Positions 43,040-52,491 of a stretch of DNA of 64,000 nucleotides are shown here, piece after piece. Source of the DNA: Niabella agricola (GTDB lineage: Bacteria; Bacteroidota; Bacteroidia; Chitinophagales; Chitinophagaceae). The position numbers and the translations under genes are program-made. Numbering within the stretch: position 1 is the first letter of the stretch; the number at the start of each line of letters is the position of its first letter. The stretch is taken from assembly GCF_021538615.1 (NCBI RefSeq), contig NZ_JAJHIZ010000003.1, positions 2,232,001 to 2,296,000 on the forward strand. The letters run 5' to 3'. The notes beneath the pieces were generated by a model. It did no database searches. It had not been told where the DNA came from and saw only the letters and a program-made list of their open reading frames with translations.

Positions 43040-45415
43040 ATGTGGAAGCAATCCGGCCGTTTTATTCTTAAATACAGGGTCATCTTGTTATGTTTACTGG
43101 CATTGATCACCGTCATTTCCGGCTTCTGGGCCAGTAAAGTAGGATTGAGTTACGAATTTTCAAAAGCAATTCCAACCAATCACCCGGTAAATATTGCCTA
43201 CCAGGAATTTAAGAAGAAATATGGAGAGGATGGTAACCTGCTGGTAGTAGGCGTTCAAACTCCGCACTTATTTTCTGAAAAAACATTCAATGCCTACCTG
43301 GAGCTTCAGACCGGCTTAAAAAAAATTCAGGGTGTAGAAGATGTTATTAGCGTGCCTACGGCCATTAACCTCGTAAAAGATTCGGCCACCGAAAAACTGG
43401 CTGTAAAAAAAATATTTCCGGAAGGTCCGCTGGACCAGGCCCGGATCGATACTGGCGCCGCTGTTTTTAAACGCTTACCCTTTTACCAGGGCCTGTTATA
43501 CAATCCGGCAACCCATGCCTACCTGATGGGGTTGCGCATGAACAAACAGGTAATCAACTCCGCAAAACGGGATGCGGCCATTGCCGCTGTAAAAGCACAA
43601 ACCACCAGATTTACAGAAACCACCGGCATTGATGTAAAGTTAAGCGGACTCCCCTACATCCGTACAGTACTGGCAGCCCGTATTGCCCACGAAATGCAAT
43701 ACTTCCTGGTGGCTTCCATTGTGTTATCGGCAATTATCCTCCTGCTCTTTTTCCGGTCGTTCAGTTCCATGCTGCTTTCGCTTTCCGTGGTGATCATCGG
43801 TGTATTGTTCAGTCTCGGCACCATGCATTTGCTGCACTATAGCATTACGCTTTTAACGGCATTGATCCCCCCCTTGATCGTGGTGATCGGCATTCCCAAC
43901 TGCATTTATTTCCTTAACAAGTTTCACACCAGCTGGAATGAGCTCACAGAGAGCCTTGGCGACGAAGAGATCCGGGCCCGCAAAACCGAATTAAAAAAGA
44001 AAGCAATCGAAAACATGGTGGCCAAAATGGGCGTCGTAACCCTATTCTGCAACCTGGCAGCCGCAGTAGGCTTTGCGGTATTTGCGCTTACAAAAAGTGA
44101 GATCCTGCAGGAGTTTGGCGTGGTTGCCGGCATCAATATTATGTTGCTTTTCTTTATTTCACTGGTGCTGATCCCGGCTGTATTGAGTTTTTTACCGGTA
44201 CCCAAATCCAAACATACCCGTTATCTGTTCAATCCCCGGCTTAACCGCTGGCTGCAGCGCCTGGAACGCTGGTCCATCAATCACCGCAAGCTGGTATATG
44301 CGGTAACCGTAGTGGTAATCGGGCTTACGGCCATTGGCATTTTCAAGCTGAAAAGCAATGCTCATATGGTAGATGATGTTCCACACAATGATAAAATATA
44401 TACCGATCTGAAATTCTTTGAATCCAATTTCAGGGGCGTAATGCCTTTAGAGATCCTGGTAAATACGAAGAAGAAATTTGGCGTTACCCGCAATTTCAAC
44501 AACCTCACCCGGATCGACTCACTGGCACAATACCTGGCGTCCAAACCAGAAATTGCCCGCCCGCTGAGTATTACAGAAGGACTGAAATTTGCCAAACAGG
44601 CTTTTTATGAGGGAGATCCGGCCAATTATTCCATGCCTTCAGAATTCGATCTCCCGGGCCTGGCACAATACCTGAACATGGGTCGCGATTCCGGCGCTGC
44701 TCCAGCCTCAGCTTTTACAAAACTGCTTTCCAGCTTTATGGACAGCACCCGGCAGGAAGCCCGCATCAGTGTGAATATGGCCGACGTGGGATCGCATCGC
44801 TTACCCGAATTAATGAACGATATCCAAAAGCGTATCAACCAGCTATTTCCAAAGGAAAATTATGATGTAAAACTAACAGGCACATCCATTACCTTCCTTG
44901 CGGGCGGGCAGTTTATCATCGACGGGCTTAAAGAAAGTATTTTATGGGCCTTCCTGTTGATTGCGCTTTGTATGCTGTACCTGTTTAAATCCCTGCGTAT
45001 TCTTGTTTGTTCGCTTATTCCTAATGTGATTCCGCTGGTGATCACCGCAGGTATTATGGGCTGGGCCGGTGTTCCGCTAAAGCCCAGCACGGTATTGATC
45101 TTTAGTGTGGCTCTTGGGATCGCCATTGATATTACCATCCGTTTTCTGGTCAACTATAAACAGGAGTTGCCGCGCTATAATGAAGATGTGGCCGCTACTG
45201 TGGTGCAAACCATTCACAGCACGGGCATCAGCATCCTGTACACTTCGATGGTGCTGATCGCCGGTTTTGTTATTTTCTGTTTCAGCAATTTCGGTGGCAC
45301 CCAGGCGCTGGGATGGCTTACATCGCTAACACTGGTTACAGCTACGATAACCAATTTGATTTTATTACCGGCATTACTTATCAGTTTTTCAAAGAAAAAA
45401 AGAGGTAGCAAATAG
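43040..45415 (+). CDS. MMPL/RND family transporter
   Basis: A 791-residue inner-membrane protein with the RND duplication: a helix at 10-30, a periplasmic domain to about 215, five helices (about 220-385), a helix near 415-435, a second periplasmic domain to about 625 and five more helices. The GVLFSLGTMHLLHYSITLLTALIPPLIVVIG segment and its counterpart (VALGIAIDITIRFLVNYKQEL) carry the proton-relay type residues. There is no adaptor or outer-membrane channel gene nearby. The family exports lipids, hopanoids or drugs; the substrate here is unknown. Confidence 0.88.
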   Translation: MWKQSGRFILKYRVILLCLLALITVISGFWASKVGLSYEFSKAIPTNHPVNIAYQEFKKKYGEDGNLLVVGVQTPHLFSEKTFNAYLELQTGLKKIQGVEDVISVPTAINLVKDSATEKLAVKKIFPEGPLDQARIDTGAAVFKRLPFYQGLLYNPATHAYLMGLRMNKQVINSAKRDAAIAAVKAQTTRFTETTGIDVKLSGLPYIRTVLAARIAHEMQYFLVASIVLSAIILLLFFRSFSSMLLSLSVVIIGVLFSLGTMHLLHYSITLLTALIPPLIVVIGIPNCIYFLNKFHTSWNELTESLGDEEIRARKTELKKKAIENMVAKMGVVTLFCNLAAAVGFAVFALTKSEILQEFGVVAGINIMLLFFISLVLIPAVLSFLPVPKSKHTRYLFNPRLNRWLQRLERWSINHRKLVYAVTVVVIGLTAIGIFKLKSNAHMVDDVPHNDKIYTDLKFFESNFRGVMPLEILVNTKKKFGVTRNFNNLTRIDSLAQYLASKPEIARPLSITEGLKFAKQAFYEGDPANYSMPSEFDLPGLAQYLNMGRDSGAAPASAFTKLLSSFMDSTRQEARISVNMADVGSHRLPELMNDIQKRINQLFPKENYDVKLTGTSITFLAGGQFIIDGLKESILWAFLLIALCMLYLFKSLRILVCSLIPNVIPLVITAGIMGWAGVPLKPSTVLIFSVALGIAIDITIRFLVNYKQELPRYNEDVAATVVQTIHSTGISILYTSMVLIAGFVIFCFSNFGGTQALGWLTSLTLVTATITNLILLPALLISFSKKKRGSK

Positions 45416-45647
45416 AGCCTCCGGAATCGGTAAAACCGTCCCTGCCGAATGAGCAATCCCTGTTTGGAAAGTAATGGCGCTGCGCGATCCAGCCCGGCCA
45501 TAGCGAAATCCCTTAGAACACGTTGGAGTGTAAAGCCCGCTGTTTTAGGAAATCATCTGTTATTTAAAGTGCATACATACCAGGAGCCAGTCCAACACTT
45601 GTTTACAGGGCAAGGATCTTCTGTTTTAATCAATCGTGCATGTCTTC

Positions 45648-45702
45648 TGTAATCAAAAATTTTGTACGTAGATGATTTGATTACAATCGATCTGATTACA
45701 AT
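45648..45702. repeat. three TGATTACA copies in the MMPL-ompH gap
   Basis: TGATTACAAT occurs at 45678-45687 and 45693-45702 (15-base step), and the inverted TGTAATCA at 45648-45655. They lie in the 45416-45908 gap between convergent genes, where I see no gene; small frames there lack coding character. The rest of the gap contains only the terminator at 45852. Confidence 0.5.
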
Positions 45703-45851
45703 TTTTGGCCATCAACAGGTTCCGGTTTTTTAGTCGGTGGCCACGCCGGTCACCGGGGTTCCAACAACTGCTTTATCCGTCTGCGGCTACCGCCACAAAA
45801 CTGCAGTAAGGGTTAACAAATGCCGCTGATCCCAATCCCTGTTCCAAATGA

Positions 45852-45883
45852 AAAAGCGGCCTGGTTTTACCAGCGCCGCTTTT
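45852..45883. terminator. bidirectional rho-independent terminator
   Basis: AAAAGCGGC pairs with GCCGCTTTT, and TGGT with ACCA inside, with A- and T-runs on the outer sides. It lies 26 bases past the OmpH stop and can serve both convergent transcripts. Confidence 0.85.
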
Positions 45884-45908
45884 GTATATCTTTTTTAAGT
45901 AATAGAGC

Positions 45909-46484
45909 TTACTTCTTTGGGGCCGGTTTTGTACCGCCTGCGGCAGGAGCAGCACCGCCGGTTGCCGGAGCCTGCTGCTGATTTACATTGATTCCCAGTT
46001 TTTGAGCCACTGGTAAAGACAGGTTATCCGCCTGAGGTGCCTCAAAAATCACTTCGTCATGCAGTACATACGTGTATCCTTTTTCCTTTGCATAAGCGCG
46101 TACCGCGTCGGTTACTTTCTTAAACAGCGGCTGAAAAAGTTCCGCCTGCTTTCCCTGGATCATCTGCTGGGCGTACTGTTGCCAGTTGGCTGCCTGCATT
46201 TGCAACTGACCCAATTTTTCTTCGGCCATTTTCTTAATTGATGGAGATGTTTTGGGATCCTTTATCAGTGAATCTTTCTCTTTAATTTCGTCGCTGAGTC
46301 TTGAATATTCCCCACCAACGGAGTCCTGAGCCCATTTTTCCAGTTTCTGTTGTGTAGCCTGTGCTTCGGGCAATGCACCCACCAGTCCTTGTATATCTAC
46401 GTAACCGATTTTTTGAGCGGAAGCTGTAGTTGCACCAATAACAACCATTCCCAATGCCAGGGCAAGAAATTTTATCCGTTTCAT
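45909..46484 (-). CDS. OmpH/Skp family periplasmic chaperone (first of two)
   Basis: A 191-residue chaperone for unfolded outer-membrane proteins. The signal peptide ends TTASAQ. Then come KIGYVDIQGLVGALPEAQ, a long coiled coil (about 45-125) and the VTDAVRAYAKEKGYTYVL block. A low-complexity Ala/Pro/Gly tail ends in KPAPKK. It follows the second OmpH gene by 99 bases and belongs to the uppS-bamA-ompH-ompH group. Confidence 0.92.
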   Translation of the reverse strand: MKRIKFLALALGMVVIGATTASAQKIGYVDIQGLVGALPEAQATQQKLEKWAQDSVGGEYSRLSDEIKEKDSLIKDPKTSPSIKKMAEEKLGQLQMQAANWQQYAQQMIQGKQAELFQPLFKKVTDAVRAYAKEKGYTYVLHDEVIFEAPQADNLSLPVAQKLGINVNQQQAPATGGAAPAAGGTKPAPKK

Positions 46485-46583
46485 TTAATTTTTTTTGTTT
46501 GTCCGCTCCCGCTGAAGCAGGGCCGGACGGTTTTTAAGTTTATTGTTTTTAAATTTTAAAATTGTTGCAAAAGTGCTTGCAGT

Positions 46584-47096
46584 TTATTTAACCGAAAGTA
46601 ATTTCAATACTTCATCACTTTTGTCCAATTTCGGGTCGGCAAATATAATGGATTTCCCCTCACTTTTATCCAAAACCAGGTCATATCCCTTTTCGATTAC
46701 CAGCTTTTGAACTGCCCGGTTTACCTTCTCCTGCAGCGGTCCCATTAGCTCCTGCCGCTTTTTGAACAGATCTCCTTCAAAACCAAAGCGTTTCTTTTGC
46801 AGATCGCGCAGTTCCCGTTCTTTTTTAAAAAGCTCATCTTCCTTTTTCCTCCGGGCGTCTACGCTCAGCATGCTTTCCTGGGAATAGTACTCGTCATAGG
46901 CCTTATCCAGCACCTCCTGTTTCAGGTCAATTTCTTTCTGCCAGGTAGCAGCGGTAGTGTTAACAGAAGTCTGTACCTGCTTATACTCCGGCATTTTATC
47001 AAATATATAACGGGTATCGATGATCACATATTTTTGAGCCACAGCAGCAGATGCGGTAAAGAAAAGGCCCAGGGCCAGCACAACGAGTTGTTTCAT
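46584..47096 (-). CDS. OmpH/Skp family periplasmic chaperone (second of two)
   Basis: 170 residues from the ATG at 47096, which starts a signal peptide (MKQLVVLALGLFFTASAAVA). The longer frame to 47192 places 32 unrelated residues before it and was rejected. YVIIDTRYIFDKMPEYKQ and the coiled-coil middle are typical of the family. It lies between bamA and the other ompH, as in other Bacteroidota. Confidence 0.93.
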   Translation of the reverse strand: MKQLVVLALGLFFTASAAVAQKYVIIDTRYIFDKMPEYKQVQTSVNTTAATWQKEIDLKQEVLDKAYDEYYSQESMLSVDARRKKEDELFKKERELRDLQKKRFGFEGDLFKKRQELMGPLQEKVNRAVQKLVIEKGYDLVLDKSEGKSIIFADPKLDKSDEVLKLLSVK

Positions 47097-47287
47097 GTGT
47101 CTATTTTTTATTGATTTTAGCCACCCCGGATGTTCCCGGGAATTCCGTATAAAAATTTTCATCGCCTTATTCCGGGGATCTTTTGGAAGCACCTCCTGAT
47201 CGCGTGAATTATCCGAAAACTTTTATCGTCATTTCATATACCAATTGGGTTCTTATATATACCAGATGCAAAATGTAGCAAAAAGGT

Positions 47288-50029
47288 TTACTCCGGCTCA
47301 AATCCGAGCATAAAGGTAAACTTGCCAGCATTTTTCAAACCCTGCCCTGGCACCAGCCGGTCAATACCGATACCATAGTCAAACCCGAGCAGCCCGAACA
47401 TCGGCAGGTAAAAACGCATACCCAGACCCACGCTGCGGCGCAGTTTGAATGGATTATACTCCTTATAATCGTGCCAGCCGTTGGCTGCTTCAAAAAATGC
47501 AAGACCATAAATCGTACTTCCCGGGTTGGTTACCAGCGGGTAGCGCAGTTCTGCCTGGTATTTGTTAAAAATGATAAACATATTGCGGGTATCGCCGCCA
47601 CTGCCGTTATCCGGGTTTACGGTAGGATCCGAACTGTTATAAACAGGGTAACCACGCTGGGCAATGATATCGAAACCGGTTAATGAATAGGTATTGCTCA
47701 TACCGGCATCTCCCAACTGAAAGCGCTCGAAAGGAGAGTAATTCAGGTTTTTGTTATACCGGCCCATAAAACCATATTTGGCGGCCAGCTTCAGCACGAA
47801 CTGACGGTTCTTATCTTCTCCTTTAGGACGGCCTAGCGGCACATACCATTGTGCGCCAAAACGCCATTTATGATATTCCACATTTTTGTACTGGGCAGAA
47901 TCCGCCATGGCTACAGAAGATTTGAACGCAGAGTAGGGCGGTGTGGCCTGAACGCTTGCAGTGATCTCACTACCACTTCTGGGGAAAATCGGATCTGATA
48001 CCGAAGAACGGCTTAAGCTTAATTTGAAACTCAGGTTATTGGACACCCCATCATTAAAAGGAAGACCATACTGGTAACCCATTTTCTTAACCTTATAACG
48101 GGTGTACGCAACAGTGTACCCGATCGTAAAGTAGTCATCTGGCCATTTCAGCACCTTACCCAATCCTACGCTGATCCCGTTCACGGTAAGCGAGGTATCT
48201 TTTGAAAAGCGGTACCCGCCACTTCTATACGGATCATAGAAAGATGCATTATACTTGGTATTATTATAACCCAGGGTCAGTGAAGTGCGTTTTTTTCCGC
48301 CCAGCCAGGGTTCAGTAAAGGAAAAATTATAAGAGCGGTATACCCGTCCGTTCGATTGTACCCGAAGGCTCAGTTTTTGTCCATCACCCACAGGCAACGG
48401 ATCCCAGGCTTCTTTTTTCCAGATATTCCTGATAGAGAAGTTATTAAAGGTTACACCAAGGGTTCCGGTAAGACCAATACCGCCACCCCATCCGGCAGAA
48501 AGCTCCAGCTGATCGGAAGATTTTTCCTTCAGCTTCCAGTTGATATCTACCGTTCCGTCGGCCTGGTTGGGTACCGGCTGCGGATTTATGGATTCTGTTT
48601 CAAAATAGTTCAGCGCATTGAGTTCCCTGATAGAACGCATCAGATCGGTACGGCTGAACAGTTCTCCAGGTATGGTTCGCAGTTCCCGGCGGATTACGTG
48701 ATCCTTGGTACGCTCGTTCCCCATGATCACCACATTCTTGATCCGTGCAATAGGACCTTCCTGAATCCGGATCTCATGGTCGATGGTATCGTTGTAGATC
48801 TTTGTTTCTACCGGCGTTACATTAAAGAACAGATATCCGTCATCATTATACAGCGTGGTAATATCATAAACATCTTGGCTGGGCTCCAGTCCCAGCTTCT
48901 TATTCAGTACCGTTGCGTCATAAATATCCCCCTTATTAATGCCCAGAATGCTGTTCAATACGGTATCGGAAAACTTCGAGTTTCCCTTCCAGGTAATATC
49001 GCCAAAATAGTACTTATGCCCTTCATTTACCTTCAGGTCTACATACATCTGGTTATTCCGGATGACCTGTGTATCGGCGATGATCTGCGCATCGCGGTAT
49101 CCTTTTGAGTTGAAGTACTTGATCACTTTTTCTTTATCTTCCGCATATTTCTTATTATTGAATTTTGAGGAGCTGAAGAATTTAAAACGGAAATAAGGAT
49201 CCAGCACTTTCAGCGTTTTGGTTCCGGTAAGAAAACCCCAGTCGCTCATATATTCATTGAAACTATATACCTGCCGGGGGCCGTAAGGACTTACATATTG
49301 AGAGGGGTATAAAGACATCCGGGTGCGTTCCTTGGTGCCCTTCATTTGCTTTTTCAACTTAAGTGCGTCCACACTTTCGTTGCCAAAAAAGTTCACCTCA
49401 TCGATCTTTACTTTTTTGCCTTTATTGATTTTGATGGTAAGGAAGGTGGAATTGGGATAAACCGGATCTTTTGATTCATCCAGGTTAGTGATAATATCGT
49501 AGTATCCTTTATCTTCAAAATACGTTTTTACCACCTGGTAAATATTTTGACGGACGCTCTCTGACAGGATGCGCTGTTTTACCAGTCCGATTTTTTTGGT
49601 CAGTTCTTCGATCTCCGTCTTTTTAACACCTTCAAATTTAAAGTTGCCAAGACGCGGACGTTCGGTAACCTGTATTTCCACGCTTACTTTTTCATTATCG
49701 ACGTGGGTAACATATACTTTTACATCTGCAAAAAGCTGTTGTTTCCAAAGATTGCGAATAGCCCGTGAAAAGATATCCGATCCTGGGTACATAAACTGCT
49801 GCCCTTTCTGGATGCCGGAAACCGATAATACAATGGAGGAGTCCAGGTTGGTCGCCCCTTTGATCTTTATATCGGCAATGACATACTCCCGGGGCGTGGT
49901 GGATTGCAGAAATTCCTGCAACCGCGGGTCAACCGAGGTAACCGGTGTTGTATCTACCTGGGCAAGGGCATGATTTACCGCAAAAGAAAATATGGATAAA
50001 ATACAAACTTTGTATATAAAAAAACGCAT
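47288..50029 (-). CDS. bamA: outer-membrane protein assembly factor BamA
   Basis: A 913-residue core of the BAM machine. A signal peptide ends ALAQ. POTRA repeats follow (about 45-480; e.g. YVIADIKIKGATNLDSSIVL, RPRLGNFKFEGVKKTEIEEL, GPIARIKNVVIMGNERTKDH), then the Omp85 barrel with the conserved RGYP element and a C-terminal barrel strand near FTFMLGFEPE. It is longer than E. coli BamA (810), as usual in this phylum. It sits between uppS and the OmpH chaperones. Confidence 0.96.
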   Translation of the reverse strand: MRFFIYKVCILSIFSFAVNHALAQVDTTPVTSVDPRLQEFLQSTTPREYVIADIKIKGATNLDSSIVLSVSGIQKGQQFMYPGSDIFSRAIRNLWKQQLFADVKVYVTHVDNEKVSVEIQVTERPRLGNFKFEGVKKTEIEELTKKIGLVKQRILSESVRQNIYQVVKTYFEDKGYYDIITNLDESKDPVYPNSTFLTIKINKGKKVKIDEVNFFGNESVDALKLKKQMKGTKERTRMSLYPSQYVSPYGPRQVYSFNEYMSDWGFLTGTKTLKVLDPYFRFKFFSSSKFNNKKYAEDKEKVIKYFNSKGYRDAQIIADTQVIRNNQMYVDLKVNEGHKYYFGDITWKGNSKFSDTVLNSILGINKGDIYDATVLNKKLGLEPSQDVYDITTLYNDDGYLFFNVTPVETKIYNDTIDHEIRIQEGPIARIKNVVIMGNERTKDHVIRRELRTIPGELFSRTDLMRSIRELNALNYFETESINPQPVPNQADGTVDINWKLKEKSSDQLELSAGWGGGIGLTGTLGVTFNNFSIRNIWKKEAWDPLPVGDGQKLSLRVQSNGRVYRSYNFSFTEPWLGGKKRTSLTLGYNNTKYNASFYDPYRSGGYRFSKDTSLTVNGISVGLGKVLKWPDDYFTIGYTVAYTRYKVKKMGYQYGLPFNDGVSNNLSFKLSLSRSSVSDPIFPRSGSEITASVQATPPYSAFKSSVAMADSAQYKNVEYHKWRFGAQWYVPLGRPKGEDKNRQFVLKLAAKYGFMGRYNKNLNYSPFERFQLGDAGMSNTYSLTGFDIIAQRGYPVYNSSDPTVNPDNGSGGDTRNMFIIFNKYQAELRYPLVTNPGSTIYGLAFFEAANGWHDYKEYNPFKLRRSVGLGMRFYLPMFGLLGFDYGIGIDRLVPGQGLKNAGKFTFMLGFEPE

Positions 50030-50269
50030 ATAAGGGTTAATGTATTACGGTAATCAATTTTTTTTGCAAAGCAGGAAGCCCTTAAAATTCCTTGCCCTGT
50101 AACCACCTGTCGCTTTCTCTCCGGCAAAAAGCTGGCAAATGACGGCCTGGCACCCAACGCACTTCATTCCCATTGCGGCGGCAAATTAACGGTAAAATTT
50201 GGAAACTGTATGTTAAAAAGAGCCAGTATTTGCCATATGAGACGGTTTTCGCAAACAAATAAGAAGCAA

Positions 50270-51013
50270 TTACGTTACCTGCGCCGATGTTTTCCCAAAT
50301 CTTCTTTCCCGGCTCTGGTAATCAATAATGGCTGCATACAGGTTTTTTTTCCGGAAATCGGGCCAGCGAACCTCGGTAAAATAAAGCTCGGCATAGGCCA
50401 GCTGATACAACAAAAAGTTGCTGATCCGGTATTCTCCGCTCGTGCGGATCATGAGTTCCGGGTCCGGAAAATTATGGGTACAGAGGTATTGCTGCAGTAC
50501 ATCCGGTCCGATCGCTTCCACACTCAGGCGTCCTTCCTGTACATCGCGGGCCACCTGCTTTACCGCGTTCAACAGCTCCCAGCGCCCGCTGTAGCTGAGT
50601 GCCATGACCAGGTTCAGGCCGGTGTTCTGAGCGGTCATTTCCAGCGCTTCATTTAGTTCTTTCCGGGCATGATCCGGCATCATGCTCATATCTCCGATTA
50701 CATGCAGGCGTATCCGGTTCTTATGCAGCACTTCAGCCTCTTTACGGATGGTAGATACCAGTAATTCCATCAGACCTGCTACTTCATATTCCGGCCGGTC
50801 CCAGTTTTCGGTACTGAACGCGTATAAGGTTAGGTATTCGATGCCCAGTTCTGCAGCCCCTTCAACGATATCCCGAACACTTTCCACTCCGTGATAATGA
50901 CCAAAAAGCCGGTCCTGGCCCTGCTCCTGCGCCCAGCGTCCGTTACCATCCATAATAATGGCAATATGGCGCGGCAGGCGATTTTTATCTATTTGCTGTG
51001 CTAAATCTGACAT
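50270..51013 (-). CDS. uppS: undecaprenyl diphosphate synthase (isoprenyl transferase)
   Basis: Makes the C55 lipid carrier for peptidoglycan and other glycans by cis-prenyl condensation. IAIIMDGNGRWA (17-28) contains the catalytic Asp22. LTLYAFSTENWDRP and the C-terminal RTSGEYRISNFLLYQLAYAE and FTEVRWPDF blocks are diagnostic. It is upstream of bamA with a 240-base gap that holds no recognisable gene. Confidence 0.97.
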   Translation of the reverse strand: MSDLAQQIDKNRLPRHIAIIMDGNGRWAQEQGQDRLFGHYHGVESVRDIVEGAAELGIEYLTLYAFSTENWDRPEYEVAGLMELLVSTIRKEAEVLHKNRIRLHVIGDMSMMPDHARKELNEALEMTAQNTGLNLVMALSYSGRWELLNAVKQVARDVQEGRLSVEAIGPDVLQQYLCTHNFPDPELMIRTSGEYRISNFLLYQLAYAELYFTEVRWPDFRKKNLYAAIIDYQSRERRFGKTSAQVT

Positions 51014-51055
51014 AGAAGCTGCAAATTAAATTTAAAATGCAGAATAATAAATGAC

Positions 51056-51158
51056 AAATGTAGAAGTTAAAAGCGAAAGCCTTCCGTTTCGAAGAGGATC
51101 AGGTCTTACAACGATCCTTGAAACCTGGGGCAAAAAACGCCATTTACTTCTACATTTT
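51056..51158. repeat. inverted repeat between asd and uppS
   Basis: AAATGTAGAAGT at 51056-51067 is matched exactly in inverted form by ACTTCTACATTT at 51145-51156, with weaker pairing inward (TAAAAGCG against CGCCATTT). About 80 bases lie between the arms. The inner sequence also has TTCCGTTTCGAAGAGG. It could be a processing hairpin or a small mobile-repeat remnant. Confidence 0.55.
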
Positions 51159-51182
51159 ACCTTTTGGAATGACCTGTTAATG

Positions 51183-52190
51183 CTATATCAGGTTATTTGC
51201 AGCCAGGTATTCAGCAATCTGAACTGCATTGGTGGCGGCTCCTTTGCGCAAATTATCGCTCACTACCCAAAGATTCAGGGTATTGGGCTGCGATTCATCC
51301 CTGCGGATCCGGCCCACAAAAACCTCGTCTTTTTCATGGGCATCCATTGGCATGGGATAATGCTGGTTGGCCAAATCGTCGGTTACAATAACGCCCGGCG
51401 CTGTTTCCAGCAAATGACGTACTTCTGCCAGGTCAAAATCTTTTTCAAACTCAATATTCACCGCTTCGCTATGCCCGCCCATTACCGGGATGCGTACGGT
51501 AGTGGCTGTAACCCGGATAGAATCATCCCGCATGATTTTTTTGGTTTCATTTACCATTTTCATTTCTTCTTTGGTATAACCGTTATCCAGGAACACATCG
51601 ATCTGGGGGATTACATTCAGGTCGATCGGATATTTATAAGCCATTTCATAACCCTCTTCTTTGCCTGCTACCTCTTTCAGCCGTTCTCCTTTAAGCTGGC
51701 TTACCGCTTTAACGCCGGTTCCGGTAACACTTTGGTAAGTAGATACAACGATGCGCTGTGCATGGTACGCTTTGTGCAGCGGGGCCAGCGCCACCACCAT
51801 TTGTATAGTAGAACAGTTGGGGTTTGCAATGATCTTATCATTGCTGGTGAGCACATCTGCATTGATCTCCGGTACCACCAGCGGCACTTTCGGATCCATG
51901 CGCCAGGCTGAAGAATTGTCTACCACCGTAATTCCGGCTGCCGCAAATTTTGGAGCCCATTCCGTAGAAGTGCCACCGCCTGCCGAAAACAGGGCCACAT
52001 TGGGTTTTGCAGCAATGGCTTCCTCCATGCCTACCACTTTATATTTGGTGCCTTTAAACTCCACTTCTTTTCCCACGCTTTTTGCTGAAGCAACGGGGAT
52101 CAGTTCCGATACTGGAAAATTTCTTTCGGCCAAGACCTGTAACATTTTGGTGCCTACCAAACCAGTGGCGCCCACTACGGCTACTCTCAT
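51183..52190 (-). CDS. asd: aspartate-semialdehyde dehydrogenase
   Basis: Reduces aspartyl phosphate to aspartate semialdehyde, the branch point to lysine/diaminopimelate, threonine and methionine. The NADP-binding GATGLVG (7-13), the catalytic Cys126 in NPNCSTIQ and the substrate-binding MGGHSEAVNIEFEKDF region are present in 335 residues. Its leader carries a promoter, a Lys-rich leader peptide and a terminator (52214-52370), so expression is probably controlled by attenuation. Confidence 0.96.
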   Translation of the reverse strand: MRVAVVGATGLVGTKMLQVLAERNFPVSELIPVASAKSVGKEVEFKGTKYKVVGMEEAIAAKPNVALFSAGGGTSTEWAPKFAAAGITVVDNSSAWRMDPKVPLVVPEINADVLTSNDKIIANPNCSTIQMVVALAPLHKAYHAQRIVVSTYQSVTGTGVKAVSQLKGERLKEVAGKEEGYEMAYKYPIDLNVIPQIDVFLDNGYTKEEMKMVNETKKIMRDDSIRVTATTVRIPVMGGHSEAVNIEFEKDFDLAEVRHLLETAPGVIVTDDLANQHYPMPMDAHEKDEVFVGRIRRDESQPNTLNLWVVSDNLRKGAATNAVQIAEYLAANNLI

Positions 52191-52213
52191 TGTTGTTTTT
52201 ACTGTTTATCGTT

Positions 52214-52242
52214 AAAAAAAAACCTTCCGCTTTTGCGGAAGG
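52214..52242 (-). terminator. terminator/attenuator in the asd leader
   Basis: On the minus strand CCTTCCGC-AAAA-GCGGAAGG is a perfect 8-base-pair stem followed by nine U's, ending 24 bases before the asd ATG. No other minus-strand gene precedes it, so it acts on the asd transcript itself. Its 5' arm, as GGCCTTCC (52244-52237), can instead pair with GGAAGGTC (52286-52279), eight pairs including one G:U, which would form an antiterminator. Confidence 0.85.
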
Positions 52243-52286
52243 CCTGTTAAAAATTTATGTTGACACACAAAAACCACTGACCTTCC

Positions 52287-52331
52287 TTAAGGACACTTTT
52301 TGGTAAACTTTGTATGTTTCTTTATCATCAT
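52287..52331 (-). CDS. lysine-rich leader peptide of asd (14 codons)
   Basis: Reads MMIKKHTKFTKKCP then TAA: five lysines and two threonines in 14 residues, both end products of the aspartate pathway. Start is ATG at 52331 or the adjacent ATG at 52328. The last Lys-Lys pair lies just upstream of the CCTTAAGGAAGG switch segment (52292-52281). A ribosome stalled there would mask CCTT and leave GGAAGG free to pair with the terminator arm. The start lies only a few bases after the expected transcription start, so the message is nearly leaderless. Confidence 0.7.
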   Translation of the reverse strand: MMIKKHTKFTKKCP

Positions 52332-52338
52332 CGGACGG

Positions 52339-52370
52339 CAAAGGTATAAGGGAAATAGATAACTGGCAAA
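52339..52370 (-). promoter_or_regulatory. promoter of the asd transcript
   Basis: TTTG (52370-52367), a 20-base spacer and TACCTTTG (52346-52339) on the minus strand match the Bacteroidota promoter consensus. Transcription would begin near 52333, directly before the leader peptide. The remaining 52371-52491 stretch shows nothing further. Confidence 0.7.
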
Positions 52371-52491
52371 AATAATTTCTTCTACATCCGAAGCGACTTT
52401 ATTGTATAAATCGGGTATAAACTTTCAATCGCGCCGTTTTCGGGGCTGCTGTTGCCTTTTACCGGGGGCCTACGTTTATTATAAAAAACAT

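Noticed and set aside
45449..45955. Small frames in the gap after the MMPL transporter (45449-45652 plus, 45773-45955 minus)
   Set aside because: No signal, domain or codon bias; the second runs through a terminator hairpin into an antisense region.
48356..49108. 250-codon plus-strand frame inside bamA
   Set aside because: It lies antisense to the POTRA/barrel coding sequence and has no recognisable domain.
52191..52370. Lysine riboswitch before asd
   Set aside because: The leader is far too short and lacks the five-helix L-box; the leader-peptide attenuator explains it better.
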